A DNA stretch of 64,000 nucleotides from Thalassobius sp002708925 (GTDB lineage Bacteria > Pseudomonadota > Alphaproteobacteria > Rhodobacterales > Rhodobacteraceae). Below the pieces are notes generated by a model. It saw only the letters and a list, made by a program, of their open reading frames with translations, ran no database searches and had not been told where the DNA came from. Numbering within the stretch: the first letter of the stretch is position 1; every line of letters starts with the position of its first letter. Shown piece after piece: positions 1-7,707 of the stretch. The translations under genes and the position numbers were made by a program. The stretch lies in the NCBI RefSeq assembly GCF_049803795.1, contig NZ_JBNAGJ010000003.1:186001-250000 (forward strand), given 5' to 3'.

Positions 1-532
1 AGGATCCGGCCACATCCTGAAAGGGCGAGACGTGAAACACCTTCTGCGCATTGATGGTATCGGCGGCGTGGAGCGCGGCAAATCCGGGCGCGGCACATAA
101 GTAGCTGTGGCGCTGACCGAAGGTGTTGTTCACCTCGGCGATGACGGCGCGCAGGCTGTCGCGCTCCAGCAGCATCCAGAAGCTGACCGGATTGAACCCA
201 TAGCCCAGAAACCGGGGCTGCGTCATCAGTGCCAGCACCATTTCAGGCGTGCGTTTCAGCCCCGCCCGGTCCAGCTGATCCCAGGCCCATTGCGCGCCCC
301 GCCCGTGTGCGCGCGGGCCACCGTGATCGCGGTCATGCACGGCAAAGAGATTCCATCGGTTGCGCCCGAACAACGCCCCAGGCCGGGCGGTTTCGGGGCA
401 CAGCAGCACGTAATCCACGCCATAGCGGAAGGCATGTTTCACCGCGCCTCGGCGGGCATGAGTGACGCGGGCGGGCAGGTGCAGGATCTCTCCGGCGCGC
501 AGGCGATCTGCCAGGGGGGCGGGCTGGTTCAT
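1..532 (-). CDS. DUF1365 family protein (3' end outside window)
   Basis: The minus frame starting with ATG at 532 reads MNQPAPLADRLRAGEILHLP and stays open to the window edge, so about 177 residues are visible and the C-terminus is missing. The sequence (an ARVTHARRGAVKHAF stretch, then FLGYGFNPVSFWMLLE) is typical of DUF1365 proteins, which usually sit beside a COG2907 FAD oxidoreductase and a cyclopropane-fatty-acid-synthase homologue. Its ATG overlaps the TGA of the upstream oxidoreductase by 4 bases, so the two are probably translationally coupled and under the RpoE-type promoter at 1849-1877. The biochemical role is unknown; family context suggests lipid modification during photooxidative stress. 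Confidence 0.8.
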   Translation of the reverse strand, partial: MNQPAPLADRLRAGEILHLPARVTHARRGAVKHAFRYGVDYVLLCPETARPGALFGRNRWNLFAVHDRDHGGPRAHGRGAQWAWDQLDRAGLKRTPEMVLALMTQPRFLGYGFNPVSFWMLLERDSLRAVIAEVNNTFGQRHSYLCAAPGFAALHAADTINAQKVFHVSPFQDVAGS

Positions 533-1818
533 ACCGGAGCCTCTTGTGGCAGAAGCTGGCGCGCGATGCGGTGAGCGCTGGCAAACCCGTCCTCGTGGAA
601 CCCGTTGCGCAGCCAGGCTCCGGCGAACCAGCTGCGCCGAGTGCCCTGCATGGCCGCGATTTCCTGCTGGGCGCGCAGGGCGGCGTGATCGAACACGGGA
701 TGGCGGAAATTCACCTGATCGTAGACATCCGCGTCACGGATCGGCCGCGCGGGATTCAGCGTAACGAACAGCGGGTCGTCTTCGGGGATATTCTGTAGCC
801 GGTTCATCCAATAGGTGATGCCCACGGCGCGGTCTGGAACGGCGGTTTCGGTGCGATAGACCCAGGCGCTCCAGCAGCGGCGGCGGCGCGGCATGAAGCT
901 GGGATCGCGGTGCAGCACGGTGTGATTGTCCTGAAACCGGATCGCGCCCAGGCTGGCGGTCTCGGCGCGGCTGGGATCGGCCAGCAAGGCCAGCGCCTGA
1001 TCGGCATGACAGGCAAAGATCACCTGATCGAAGATTTGCGGCTCGGCCCCCTGCGCGTGGATCGTGACCTGCTCGTCGGTGCGCAGGACGGACTGCACGG
1101 GGCTGCCGGGGCGCAGGGCCACGCCCCGATCCCCCAGCGCCGCCACCAGACGGCTGACATAGGATGCGCTGCCGCCAGAAACCGTCCACCATTGGTGCTG
1201 TCCGCCTGCGCTCATCAGCGCGTGATTGCGCATGAAACGGATCAGCGCCTCGGCTGGGAAATGGCCGATCCCGCTGGCAGGGGTGGACCAGATCGCGCCG
1301 CAGATCGGAAACAGATAGCAATCGCGGAACCTGCGGCCCAGACCCAGCCGGCCTAGCAGCGCGTCGATGGTCAGGTCGGGCTGGCCCTCGGCGGCGGCAT
1401 CGGCCTGAGCGTTGAATTTCAGCACATCGCGGATCATCCGGTAATGGCCCGGCGACAGCAGATTGCGCCGCTGCCCGAACAGCGCATTGCCCGAGCGCAG
1501 CGCGTATTCCAGCCGCCCTCCGTTCAAGGACACGCCAAAGGACATGTTGCTGCGTTCCACCGGCACGTCCAGATCGCGAAACAGCCCGGTCAGATGCGGA
1601 TAATTGGCGTAGTTGAACACGATAAAGCCCGTGTCCACGGGCTGATCCCCGCGTTTGCCGGCCACCACGGTGCGCGCGTGCCCGCCGATACGGGGGCTGG
1701 ATTCGTACAGGGTGACATCGTGGTGACCGGACAGCAGCCAGGCCGAGGACAGGCCCGAGATGCCGCCTCCGATGATGGCAATGCGTTGCGGGGCTGATCG
1801 GGAAAGGTCAAAGGCCAC
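529..1818 (-). CDS. NAD/FAD-dependent oxidoreductase, COG2907 amine-oxidase-like
   Basis: 429 residues from a GTG start at 1818 with a GGAG ribosome site just upstream. The N-terminus has a dinucleotide-binding loop (IAIIGGGISGLSSAWLL) and ESSPRIGGHARTV, the FAD-binding pattern of flavin amine oxidase/desaturase-like proteins. Members of this group occur with DUF1365 and cyclopropane-fatty-acid-synthase genes. In Rhodobacter sphaeroides, genes of this neighbourhood type belong to the RpoE-ChrR singlet-oxygen response. It is divergent from rpoE and has its own candidate RpoE promoter about 30 bases upstream. The substrate is unknown; an acyl chain or other lipid is an inference from the neighbours only. 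Confidence 0.85.
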   Translation of the reverse strand: MAFDLSRSAPQRIAIIGGGISGLSSAWLLSGHHDVTLYESSPRIGGHARTVVAGKRGDQPVDTGFIVFNYANYPHLTGLFRDLDVPVERSNMSFGVSLNGGRLEYALRSGNALFGQRRNLLSPGHYRMIRDVLKFNAQADAAAEGQPDLTIDALLGRLGLGRRFRDCYLFPICGAIWSTPASGIGHFPAEALIRFMRNHALMSAGGQHQWWTVSGGSASYVSRLVAALGDRGVALRPGSPVQSVLRTDEQVTIHAQGAEPQIFDQVIFACHADQALALLADPSRAETASLGAIRFQDNHTVLHRDPSFMPRRRRCWSAWVYRTETAVPDRAVGITYWMNRLQNIPEDDPLFVTLNPARPIRDADVYDQVNFRHPVFDHAALRAQQEIAAMQGTRRSWFAGAWLRNGFHEDGFASAHRIARQLLPQEAPV

Positions 1819-1848
1819 TGTCGTCTCCGCTGTTGTTCAGATCACGGG

Positions 1849-1877
1849 GATTACGCGGGGCGGGGCGGGGCGGATCA
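1849..1877 (-). promoter_or_regulatory. RpoE (ECF11-type) promoter for the FAD oxidoreductase-DUF1365 pair
   Basis: On the minus strand TGATCC (1877-1872), an 18-base spacer, then TAATC (1853-1849). This fits the known alphaproteobacterial RpoE consensus TGATCC-N18-TAAnn. Predicted transcription would begin near 1841, giving a leader of about 23 bases before the GTG at 1818. Confidence 0.75.
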
Positions 1878-1911
1878 CCTGGCGGGCAAATTCATTTATT
1901 TTTGTTCGGGG

Positions 1912-1940
1912 TGATCCAGGGGCCGGTTCCCCCCGTAAAC
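1912..1940 (+). promoter_or_regulatory. RpoE (ECF11-type) autoregulatory promoter of rpoE-chrR
   Basis: TGATCC (1912-1917), an 18-base spacer, then TAAAC (1936-1940). It has the same architecture as the divergent box 35 bases away. Transcription should begin near 1947, which places the ATG at 1946 at or before the start site and favours the downstream ATG at 2036 as the rpoE start. Confidence 0.75.
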
Positions 1941-2035
1941 CTGGTATGTCATTCGAGGAACATATCAATGCTCAGGCCGCGCAGAGGGAAAATGCCCCCT
2001 TGAGCGCCGAGCCGTCGCAGGGTTTGATCGGACAG

Positions 2036-2611
2036 ATGCAAGACAGCCCCCCTCCGACGCCGCAGCGTTTCTCGGATAGCACCGAATGGCTGCTGGCAGT
2101 GCGCGATCACCGCGATCGGGTGGCCTTTGGCCATCTGTTCGATCATTTCGCCCCGCGCCTGAAGGCGATGCTGATCAAGGGCGGGCTGCGCGATGGCTCG
2201 GCCGAGGATGTGGTGCAGGATGTGATGCTGTCGGTCTGGCACAAGGCCGGGCAGTTCGATCCGCACCGGGCCGAGGCCTCGGCCTGGATTTACCGCATTG
2301 CGCGCAACCGGCAGATTGACCTGTTTCGCCGCGCGCCGCCGCCCGCGCCCGATGATATTTATGAACCGGCCAGCGAAGACCCGGACGCCGCGCAGATTCT
2401 GGCGCTGGAGCAAGAGGCCGCCCATCTGCGCAAGGCTCTGTCGCGGCTGACCCCCGAACAGGGCGCGGTGCTGGAGCAGGCCTTCTTGCACGATCTGCCG
2501 CACAGTCAGATCAGCCAGCAGACGGGCCTGCCGCTGGGCACCATCAAATCCCGCATTCGCCTTGGCCTGGAAAAGCTGCGGCGCGAGCTGAAAGACCTCA
2601 GAGAGCCATGA
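2036..2611 (+). CDS. rpoE: RNA polymerase ECF sigma factor RpoE (singlet-oxygen type)
   Basis: 191 residues from ATG 2036 (MQDSPPPTPQRFSD). An in-frame ATG at 1946 would add 30 residues but sits on the predicted transcription start, so I prefer 2036. Region 2 is visible in FGHLFDHFAPRLKAMLIKGG and VVQDVMLSVWHKAGQFDP, with SAWIYRIARNRQIDLFRR after it. Region 4 is PLGTIKSRIRLGLEKLRREL. In R. sphaeroides the orthologue directs the response to singlet oxygen and is held inactive by ChrR. The stop overlaps the chrR start (ATGA), which couples sigma and anti-sigma synthesis. It is preceded by its own promoter motif, implying autoregulation. Confidence 0.9.
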   Translation: MQDSPPPTPQRFSDSTEWLLAVRDHRDRVAFGHLFDHFAPRLKAMLIKGGLRDGSAEDVVQDVMLSVWHKAGQFDPHRAEASAWIYRIARNRQIDLFRRAPPPAPDDIYEPASEDPDAAQILALEQEAAHLRKALSRLTPEQGAVLEQAFLHDLPHSQISQQTGLPLGTIKSRIRLGLEKLRRELKDLREP

Positions 2612-3243
2612 GCCCGATCACCTATCATATCCCCGATCATCTGATCGACGCCTATGCGGCGGGGGCCTTGCCCCATGCCTTTGCCGTGGTGGTGGCCGCG
2701 CATCTGTCGATGTGCGATGACTGCCGGGCCCGTGCCGGTGCGGCTGAAATGCTGGGCGGTGCGCTGATGGACCGGCTGGAACCCGCCGCCCTGTCAGCGG
2801 GCGCGCGCGCGCGGATGCTGGCCGCGCTGGATGCCCCCCGCCCCCGACAGACAAGCGCGCGCCGGTCCGGCATCTTCCCCGCTCCGGTGATGGAGGCCCT
2901 GCACGGCCAGCCCCCCAAATGGCGGATGCTGGGCGGCGGTATCCGTCAGCAGATATTGTCAGCGGATGCGCAGGGCTCGCTCAGGCTGCTGTATATCCCG
3001 CCCGGCCGCGCGGTGCCCGAACATGGCCATCGCGGGCTAGAGCTGACTTTGGTGCTACAGGGCGGGTTCTCGGATGGGGCGGGGCATTTCGATGTGGGCG
3101 ATGTGGAATACGCCCATGAGGAGGTAGACCACCAGCCCACCGCCGATCTGGATGGCCCCTGCGTGGTGCTGGCCGCCACCGATGCGCCGTTGCGGTTCCA
3201 TGCGATGATTCCGCGGATTTTGCAGCCGATTTTCCGGATCTGA
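2608..3243 (+). CDS. chrR: ChrR family zinc-binding anti-sigma factor
   Basis: 211 residues. The N-terminal anti-sigma domain has H7 and the H32-x3-C36-x2-C39 zinc motif (HLSMCDDC). The C-terminal cupin carries H139, H141 and E145 (EHGHRGLE) and H175. These match the two metal sites described for R. sphaeroides ChrR (H6/H31/C35/C38 and H141/H143/E147/H177) with offsets of one or two residues. The first domain sequesters RpoE; the cupin domain is needed for the singlet-oxygen response. The gene overlaps rpoE by 4 bases and is followed after 4 bases by an SDR gene, forming one operon. All ligands are present, so it should be functional. Confidence 0.93.
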   Translation: MSPITYHIPDHLIDAYAAGALPHAFAVVVAAHLSMCDDCRARAGAAEMLGGALMDRLEPAALSAGARARMLAALDAPRPRQTSARRSGIFPAPVMEALHGQPPKWRMLGGGIRQQILSADAQGSLRLLYIPPGRAVPEHGHRGLELTLVLQGGFSDGAGHFDVGDVEYAHEEVDHQPTADLDGPCVVLAATDAPLRFHAMIPRILQPIFRI

Positions 3244-3247
3244 GCAG

Positions 3248-3982
3248 ATGTCATTCGCCGGTAAAAACGTCTGGATCATCGGGGCCAGTGCCGGGATTGG
3301 CGCGGCTCTGGCGCGGGCTTTGTCCGCGCAAGGCGCGCAGCTGACCGTGTCGGCACGAGACGCGCAGGCTTTGGAAACCCTGGCGCGGGACTGTCCCGGC
3401 GCGCGGGTTCTGCCGCTGGATCTGGGACAGCCCGAAACGCTGGATGCGGCGGCTCGTCTGATCCCTGAAAACAGCCTGGATGCGGTGATCTGCACGGCTG
3501 CGCTCTATGATCCGGGGCGTGTGGCCGATCTGGATCGGGTGCGCACGCGGGCCCTTGTGCAGGTGAACCTGCTGGGCACATTCGAGGTGGCCCGCCTGGC
3601 CCCGCCCTTGTTGAAACATGGCGGGCAACTGGTGCTGTTCGGCTCGGTTGCGGGCTATATCGGGCTGCCGGGCGGGCAGGCCTATTCTGCCACCAAGGCC
3701 GCCGTCAACAATCTGGCCGAAACCCTGCGGATCGAGCTGGCCCCGCGTGTGGATGTGCGTCTGGTCTGTCCGGGGTTTGTGCGCTCTCGGCTGACGGATC
3801 GCAACCGCTTTGACATGCCCGCGATCATCACCGCCGAAGAGGCCGCGCAGCAGACATTGCGCGGAATGCAGGGGCGGGGGTTCGAAATCCACTATCCCAA
3901 GCGGTTCACCCGAGCGATGAAACTGCTGCGCGCATTGCCCTATGGGCTGTCCTTGCGGCTGACGGCGCGGCTGTCGTCTTAG
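3248..3982 (+). CDS. SDR family NAD(P)-dependent oxidoreductase
   Basis: 244 residues. The N-terminal Rossmann motif is IIGASAGIGAALA. A serine lies in LFGSVAGYIGLPGG, and the YSATK tetrad residues (Tyr, Lys) follow, so this is a classical short-chain dehydrogenase with a complete active site. It starts 4 bases after chrR and should be cotranscribed with rpoE-chrR. SDR genes are known members of RpoE regulons in Rhodobacterales. The substrate cannot be read from sequence. It ends 6 bases before the convergent DUF2177 gene. Confidence 0.88.
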   Translation: MSFAGKNVWIIGASAGIGAALARALSAQGAQLTVSARDAQALETLARDCPGARVLPLDLGQPETLDAAARLIPENSLDAVICTAALYDPGRVADLDRVRTRALVQVNLLGTFEVARLAPPLLKHGGQLVLFGSVAGYIGLPGGQAYSATKAAVNNLAETLRIELAPRVDVRLVCPGFVRSRLTDRNRFDMPAIITAEEAAQQTLRGMQGRGFEIHYPKRFTRAMKLLRALPYGLSLRLTARLSS

Positions 3983-3988
3983 GCGGCC

Positions 3989-4393
3989 CTAGGCGAGCCG
4001 GCCCGACAGCGCCGCCACACCGGCCCAGGCCGACACGCCGGTCAGGAAGGTGCCCCACAACGTGTCCGCGATGACTTGCTCCGGTGACCAGCGCCCCAGC
4101 GTGGCATAGTTGGTGAATTCATAGGTGCCATAGCACAGCGCCCCCAGGATTGCGCCGCCCAGCAGGGCCTGCAACGGCGCGCTGTCCTTCAGCGCCGGGG
4201 CCGAGACAAACCACAACAGCCCGGCCACATAAAACAGATAGAACACCGCCGCCGGCCCCAGCCGAAGCGGCGCGGCCAGAAGGTCTCCGATATGGCGGTC
4301 AAAAATCGGGCGGATCAGCACGCGGATGCCGATCATGTCCAGCCCAAGAAAGACCACGGCGGTGATCACATACAATAGGACGATCTGAGTCAT
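3989..4393 (-). CDS. DUF2177 family membrane protein
   Basis: 134 residues from ATG 4393 with a GGAG ribosome site about 8 bases upstream. The frame is open to 4480, but that part lacks a ribosome site. Four hydrophobic segments are visible (residues about 5-23, 45-65, 75-95, 110-130), including the family-like ILGALCYGTYEFTNYATLG. This is a small inner-membrane protein of unknown function. DUF2177 genes occur in RpoE-controlled neighbourhoods of related bacteria, and a candidate RpoE box lies upstream at 4423-4451. It is convergent with the SDR gene. Confidence 0.85.
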   Translation of the reverse strand: MTQIVLLYVITAVVFLGLDMIGIRVLIRPIFDRHIGDLLAAPLRLGPAAVFYLFYVAGLLWFVSAPALKDSAPLQALLGGAILGALCYGTYEFTNYATLGRWSPEQVIADTLWGTFLTGVSAWAGVAALSGRLA

Positions 4394-4422
4394 CTGCGTC
4401 TCCTGTACTCCGGTGTTGGTAG

Positions 4423-4451
4423 GGGTACGGCACGCGCGCCCAATCGGATCA
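4423..4451 (-). promoter_or_regulatory. Candidate RpoE promoter of the DUF2177 gene
   Basis: Minus strand TGATCC (4451-4446), an 18-base spacer, then TACCC (4427-4423). The -35 is perfect and the spacing equals that of the two boxes at 1.9 kb. The -10 keeps only TA of TAA, so this is weaker. The implied leader is about 22 bases. Confidence 0.5.
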
Positions 4452-4555
4452 TTTTTTACAAAACCGGGGCCGGGCGCCAATGGCAGGGGCAGATTGCGGC
4501 CATCCCCGCGGATGCTTTATGACGGAACCGCAGCGATGACAGACGAGGCCAGCCG

Positions 4556-5239
4556 ATGGATCACCCGACCGATTTTTCCAAAATGATGGCGCGCAGGCAT
4601 TCGGTCCGGGCCTATACGTCCGATCCGGTGGCGCGCGAAACGCTCGAGCGTATCTGCACAGCGGCCCGCCGCGCGCCCAGCGGGGCCAACCTGCAACCGG
4701 GCAGCTTCCATGTGTTGACTGGGCAGCCTCTGAAGGCGCTGATCGGGCAGTTGCAGGCGGCGGATCAGGCCGGCGCGCCGATTGATCTGGAATATTCCTA
4801 TTTCCCCAAACCCATGCCCGCCGATCTGAAAGACCGCCAAAGACGCGCGGGATATGCGCTGTATCAGGCGCTGGGGATCGCGCGCCGGGATGTGGCCGGA
4901 CGCCGGGCGCAATTTGCCCGGAACTATGCGTTTTTCGGGGCTCCGGTCGGGATTGTGGTGACGATTGACCGAAACATGGGCAAAGGATGTTTCATGGATC
5001 TGGGCATGGCGCTGATGTCCTTGTTGCTGGCGGTCGAAAACGAGGGGCTGGGGGCCACCGGCATCGGTGCCATCGCGAATTACGCGCAGGTGGCGCATCG
5101 CGCGCTGCAATTGCCTGAACAGGAACTGGTTGTCTGCGGCGTGGCCGTAGGGGTGCCGGACCAGAGCGCAGCGGTCAATCAGTTTCGCACCGAGCGGGCC
5201 GGGCTGGACGCATTCACCAGCTTCCGGGGTTTCGATTAG
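4556..5239 (+). CDS. Nitroreductase family FMN oxidoreductase
   Basis: 227 residues from ATG 4556, preceded by GAGG. The N-terminal FMN-binding pattern MMARRHSVRAYTSDPV and AARRAPSGANLQPGSFHVL are typical of the nitroreductase superfamily. The later GMALMSLLLAVENEGLGATGIG helix is also conserved. It would reduce an unknown substrate using NAD(P)H. Its stop overlaps the end of the convergent thiolase homologue by 4 bases. Confidence 0.88.
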   Translation: MDHPTDFSKMMARRHSVRAYTSDPVARETLERICTAARRAPSGANLQPGSFHVLTGQPLKALIGQLQAADQAGAPIDLEYSYFPKPMPADLKDRQRRAGYALYQALGIARRDVAGRRAQFARNYAFFGAPVGIVVTIDRNMGKGCFMDLGMALMSLLLAVENEGLGATGIGAIANYAQVAHRALQLPEQELVVCGVAVGVPDQSAAVNQFRTERAGLDAFTSFRGFD

Positions 5240-6354
5240 GGCGCATCCGTGCGCAGCAACAGCGCCGTGCCCAGACCGCCTGCCGCTGCGATGGCGGCCA
5301 GTCCCAATCCCGGCGTCTTTTGAAGCCTGTGAAACAGATTGACGGCCAGGACGGCCCCCGAGGCTCCGATCGGATGGCCGCGCGCCAATCCGCCGCCATA
5401 GGGATTCAGGATCGCGCGGTCGATCCCTGACTGGCGTTGGCACAGCAGGGCCTGAACGGCGAAAGCCTCCATGATTTCAGCGGTTTGCAGCGCGTCCGCC
5501 TGGCAGTCAGCCTGGGCCAGAGCGGCCTTGATCGCGGCCACAGGGGCCAGGCCGGGCAGGGCGGGATCGCCGCCCAGCGTGGCGCGGCCCACGATTTGCG
5601 CGCCGCCGCCATAGGCCTGCGCGATCCGCTCGGAAACGACGATGGCAAAGGCCGCGCCGTCCGCCGCCACGGCCATGTTCGCCGCAGTGACAGAGCCATG
5701 CACCACCGGCGCTTTGGCGCAAAGGCGCGGGCTGAGAGTGCGGGGAAACGGGTCTTGGGTCTGGCCGTGGATCGGGACAACGCCGGGGGGGGCAATGCCG
5801 GGCGGCTGGGCGGCGCGCGCGTCGCTGTGGCTGCGCATGGCCCAGGCGTCCTGCGCATCCCTTGAAATCCCGTGCAGCCCTGCCAGCCGATCCGCCGCCT
5901 CGGCCATGTCGGGGTCGCGTTCGGGCCAGGGGGTAAAGGGGGCCTGATCGTAGGGCTGGGGCGGGCGGCCATCGGCAAAGGTGCGGTATCGCAGGGGGCG
6001 GCGCGAGTAGCTCTCGGCCCCGCCGGCAACGACGATTTCATGCAGGCCGCTGCGGATCATCGCATCGGCCAGAATCAAGGCGTCCAGCCCGCCGACACAT
6101 TGCCGGTCCACGGACAGGCCGGCCACTTCGGGGCGCAGCCCGGTGGCCAGAGCCGCGCTGCGCGCAGGGTTGCCGCCCGCGCCCAGAGCATTGGACAGGA
6201 TCAGCTCGTCCACTTTTCGCGGGGCAATCCCGGCGTCCTGTAGCGCTGCCAAAATCACAGGCGCGGCCAGATCGTGCAGGGCCAGTTCGGCAAAGGCCCC
6301 GTTGCGCGGAACTATGGGGCTGCGCCGCGCGGCCAGGATGTAGCTTGCGCTCAT
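5236..6354 (-). CDS. Thiolase-fold protein with altered active site
   Basis: 372 residues. The N-terminal half has the thiolase nucleophile cysteine in LSVDRQCVGGLDAL, and the C-terminal half has GHPIGASGAV with the active-site histidine. Two family-invariant features are changed: the NEAF motif reads MEAF (EIMEAFAVQALL), and the C-terminal CxGxG cysteine is replaced by alanine (AIAAAGGLGTALLL). Known thiolases use that cysteine as general acid/base, so ordinary thiolysis may be impaired. It could be a specialised condensing or thioester-binding enzyme. It overlaps the upstream AMP ligase gene by ATGA, so the pair probably act together. Confidence 0.82.
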   Translation of the reverse strand: MSASYILAARRSPIVPRNGAFAELALHDLAAPVILAALQDAGIAPRKVDELILSNALGAGGNPARSAALATGLRPEVAGLSVDRQCVGGLDALILADAMIRSGLHEIVVAGGAESYSRRPLRYRTFADGRPPQPYDQAPFTPWPERDPDMAEAADRLAGLHGISRDAQDAWAMRSHSDARAAQPPGIAPPGVVPIHGQTQDPFPRTLSPRLCAKAPVVHGSVTAANMAVAADGAAFAIVVSERIAQAYGGGAQIVGRATLGGDPALPGLAPVAAIKAALAQADCQADALQTAEIMEAFAVQALLCQRQSGIDRAILNPYGGGLARGHPIGASGAVLAVNLFHRLQKTPGLGLAAIAAAGGLGTALLLRTDAP

Positions 6355-7517
6355 GCGGGGGTCTCCGACAGGCGGGTCAGGGCGGTCAGATCCGGTTTGC
6401 CCGCCGCCAGCAGCGGGATTTCAGGCAAGATCCGGAATTCTCGGGGCACCGAATGGGCCCCGTGCGCCGTGCGGCACAGCTGGCGCAACCTGGCCAGGTC
6501 CAGCGGGCCCCGCGCCTCAAGGAAACAGATCGCCACATGGCCGCGCTGCGCATCAGAGCGCGGCACGACCGCGCAATGCCGGACGCCCGCAAACCGCGCG
6601 ATTGTGGCCTCGATCTCTTCGGGGAAGACATTCTTGTCGGCGACGGTGAACATGCGGTTTTTGCGGCCGCGCAGGAACAGGTGCCCCGCGCTGTCCAGAT
6701 AGCCCAGCTCGCCGATGCTCAGGTAGCCGTCGCGCCATTCGGTATCGCCTGATCCGCCCGACGCATAGCCCTGAAACAGATAGGGGCTGCGCACCCAAAG
6801 CTCGGCTGTCTTATGGGGGGGCAGCCCCCCCGGCCCGATCCGCAGATCCACCCCCGGATAGGCCCGCCCAACCGAGCCCTGGGGCGTGTCGTGATCGCTT
6901 AGGGTGATAAAGCTGGTCTCGCTTGCGCCAAAGAATTCAACGACTTGCGCCTGCGGAGCGCGGTTTTGCAGCAGCTGGCGGGTGGCTGTGTCCAGCTTGC
7001 CTCCGCCGGCGAAGACCCACCGCAATTTTGCGCCGGGCGACTGATGAGCCAGATAAAGCCGCAGCTGCGTCGGGGTGGCGTAAATGACGGTGGGCAGATG
7101 CTCGTCCGCCCCATCTGTCATATCCGCGCGCGCGGGGTTGGGGCAAAGAGCGATGTCGGCCCCCAGGTGGCTGGCCTCGATCACCGCATAGAGCGGCAGG
7201 GAATGGCCCAGGCTGCCAAAGGTCAGATAGGTATCGCCGGGGCCGATGGCGAACCGATTTTGCATGACTTTGAAGCTGGCAATCCACGAGGCAGGGCTGC
7301 GGCGGATGACCTTGGGGGGGCCGCTGCTGCCCGAGGTTTCACAGGTCAGCCATGGGGGGGCGCAGACGTCCGGCGCGATTGGGTCGGGGCCGCTCTGGCG
7401 TGCGTGTATCGCCGCCCCGCTGGCCAGAGCAGCGCGCAGGATGGCCAGGCCCGGCACATCGGGTGTCAGCACCCGGCTGTCGGCCGAAACCGAGAATTTC
7501 TGCATCTGACCTGACAT
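6351..7517 (-). CDS. Short AMP-dependent acyl-CoA synthetase/acyl-AMP ligase
   Basis: 388 residues from ATG 7517, with GGGGG upstream; a GTG at 7532 is an alternative. Adenylation motifs are visible: TSGSSGPPKVIRRS (phosphate loop), VEFFGASET (A5), YLSIGELGYLDSAGHLFLRG (A7), RGRKNRM (A8) and LAAGKPDL (the C-terminal lysine region). The protein lacks roughly the first 120 residues of a standard acyl-CoA synthetase, so substrate-pocket structure is reduced. It should activate a carboxylic acid as the adenylate. Tight overlap with the altered thiolase suggests activation of its acyl substrate. Confidence 0.85.
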   Translation of the reverse strand: MSGQMQKFSVSADSRVLTPDVPGLAILRAALASGAAIHARQSGPDPIAPDVCAPPWLTCETSGSSGPPKVIRRSPASWIASFKVMQNRFAIGPGDTYLTFGSLGHSLPLYAVIEASHLGADIALCPNPARADMTDGADEHLPTVIYATPTQLRLYLAHQSPGAKLRWVFAGGGKLDTATRQLLQNRAPQAQVVEFFGASETSFITLSDHDTPQGSVGRAYPGVDLRIGPGGLPPHKTAELWVRSPYLFQGYASGGSGDTEWRDGYLSIGELGYLDSAGHLFLRGRKNRMFTVADKNVFPEEIEATIARFAGVRHCAVVPRSDAQRGHVAICFLEARGPLDLARLRQLCRTAHGAHSVPREFRILPEIPLLAAGKPDLTALTRLSETPA

Positions 7518-7707
7518 AGGGCCCCCGAACACGTTTCCGTCTGCGTGGGTGTAGCCTGTTTTGCACAGAAGGGACAGTTTTCAGACGGCCAAGCCCGCCC
7601 GCGTTCCGGACAGGCCCACGGCCCCTGAATTCCCCCTTGCGCCAGACGGGCCTGTCCCGCATTCAGGCAGGCAAGAGACACGATCAGGCAGGGATCTCAC
7701 GGACACG

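Noticed and set aside
1760..2035. Longer rpoE starts at 1760 or 1946
   Set aside because: The region holds both RpoE promoters, and the predicted transcription start near 1947 lies at or after these codons.
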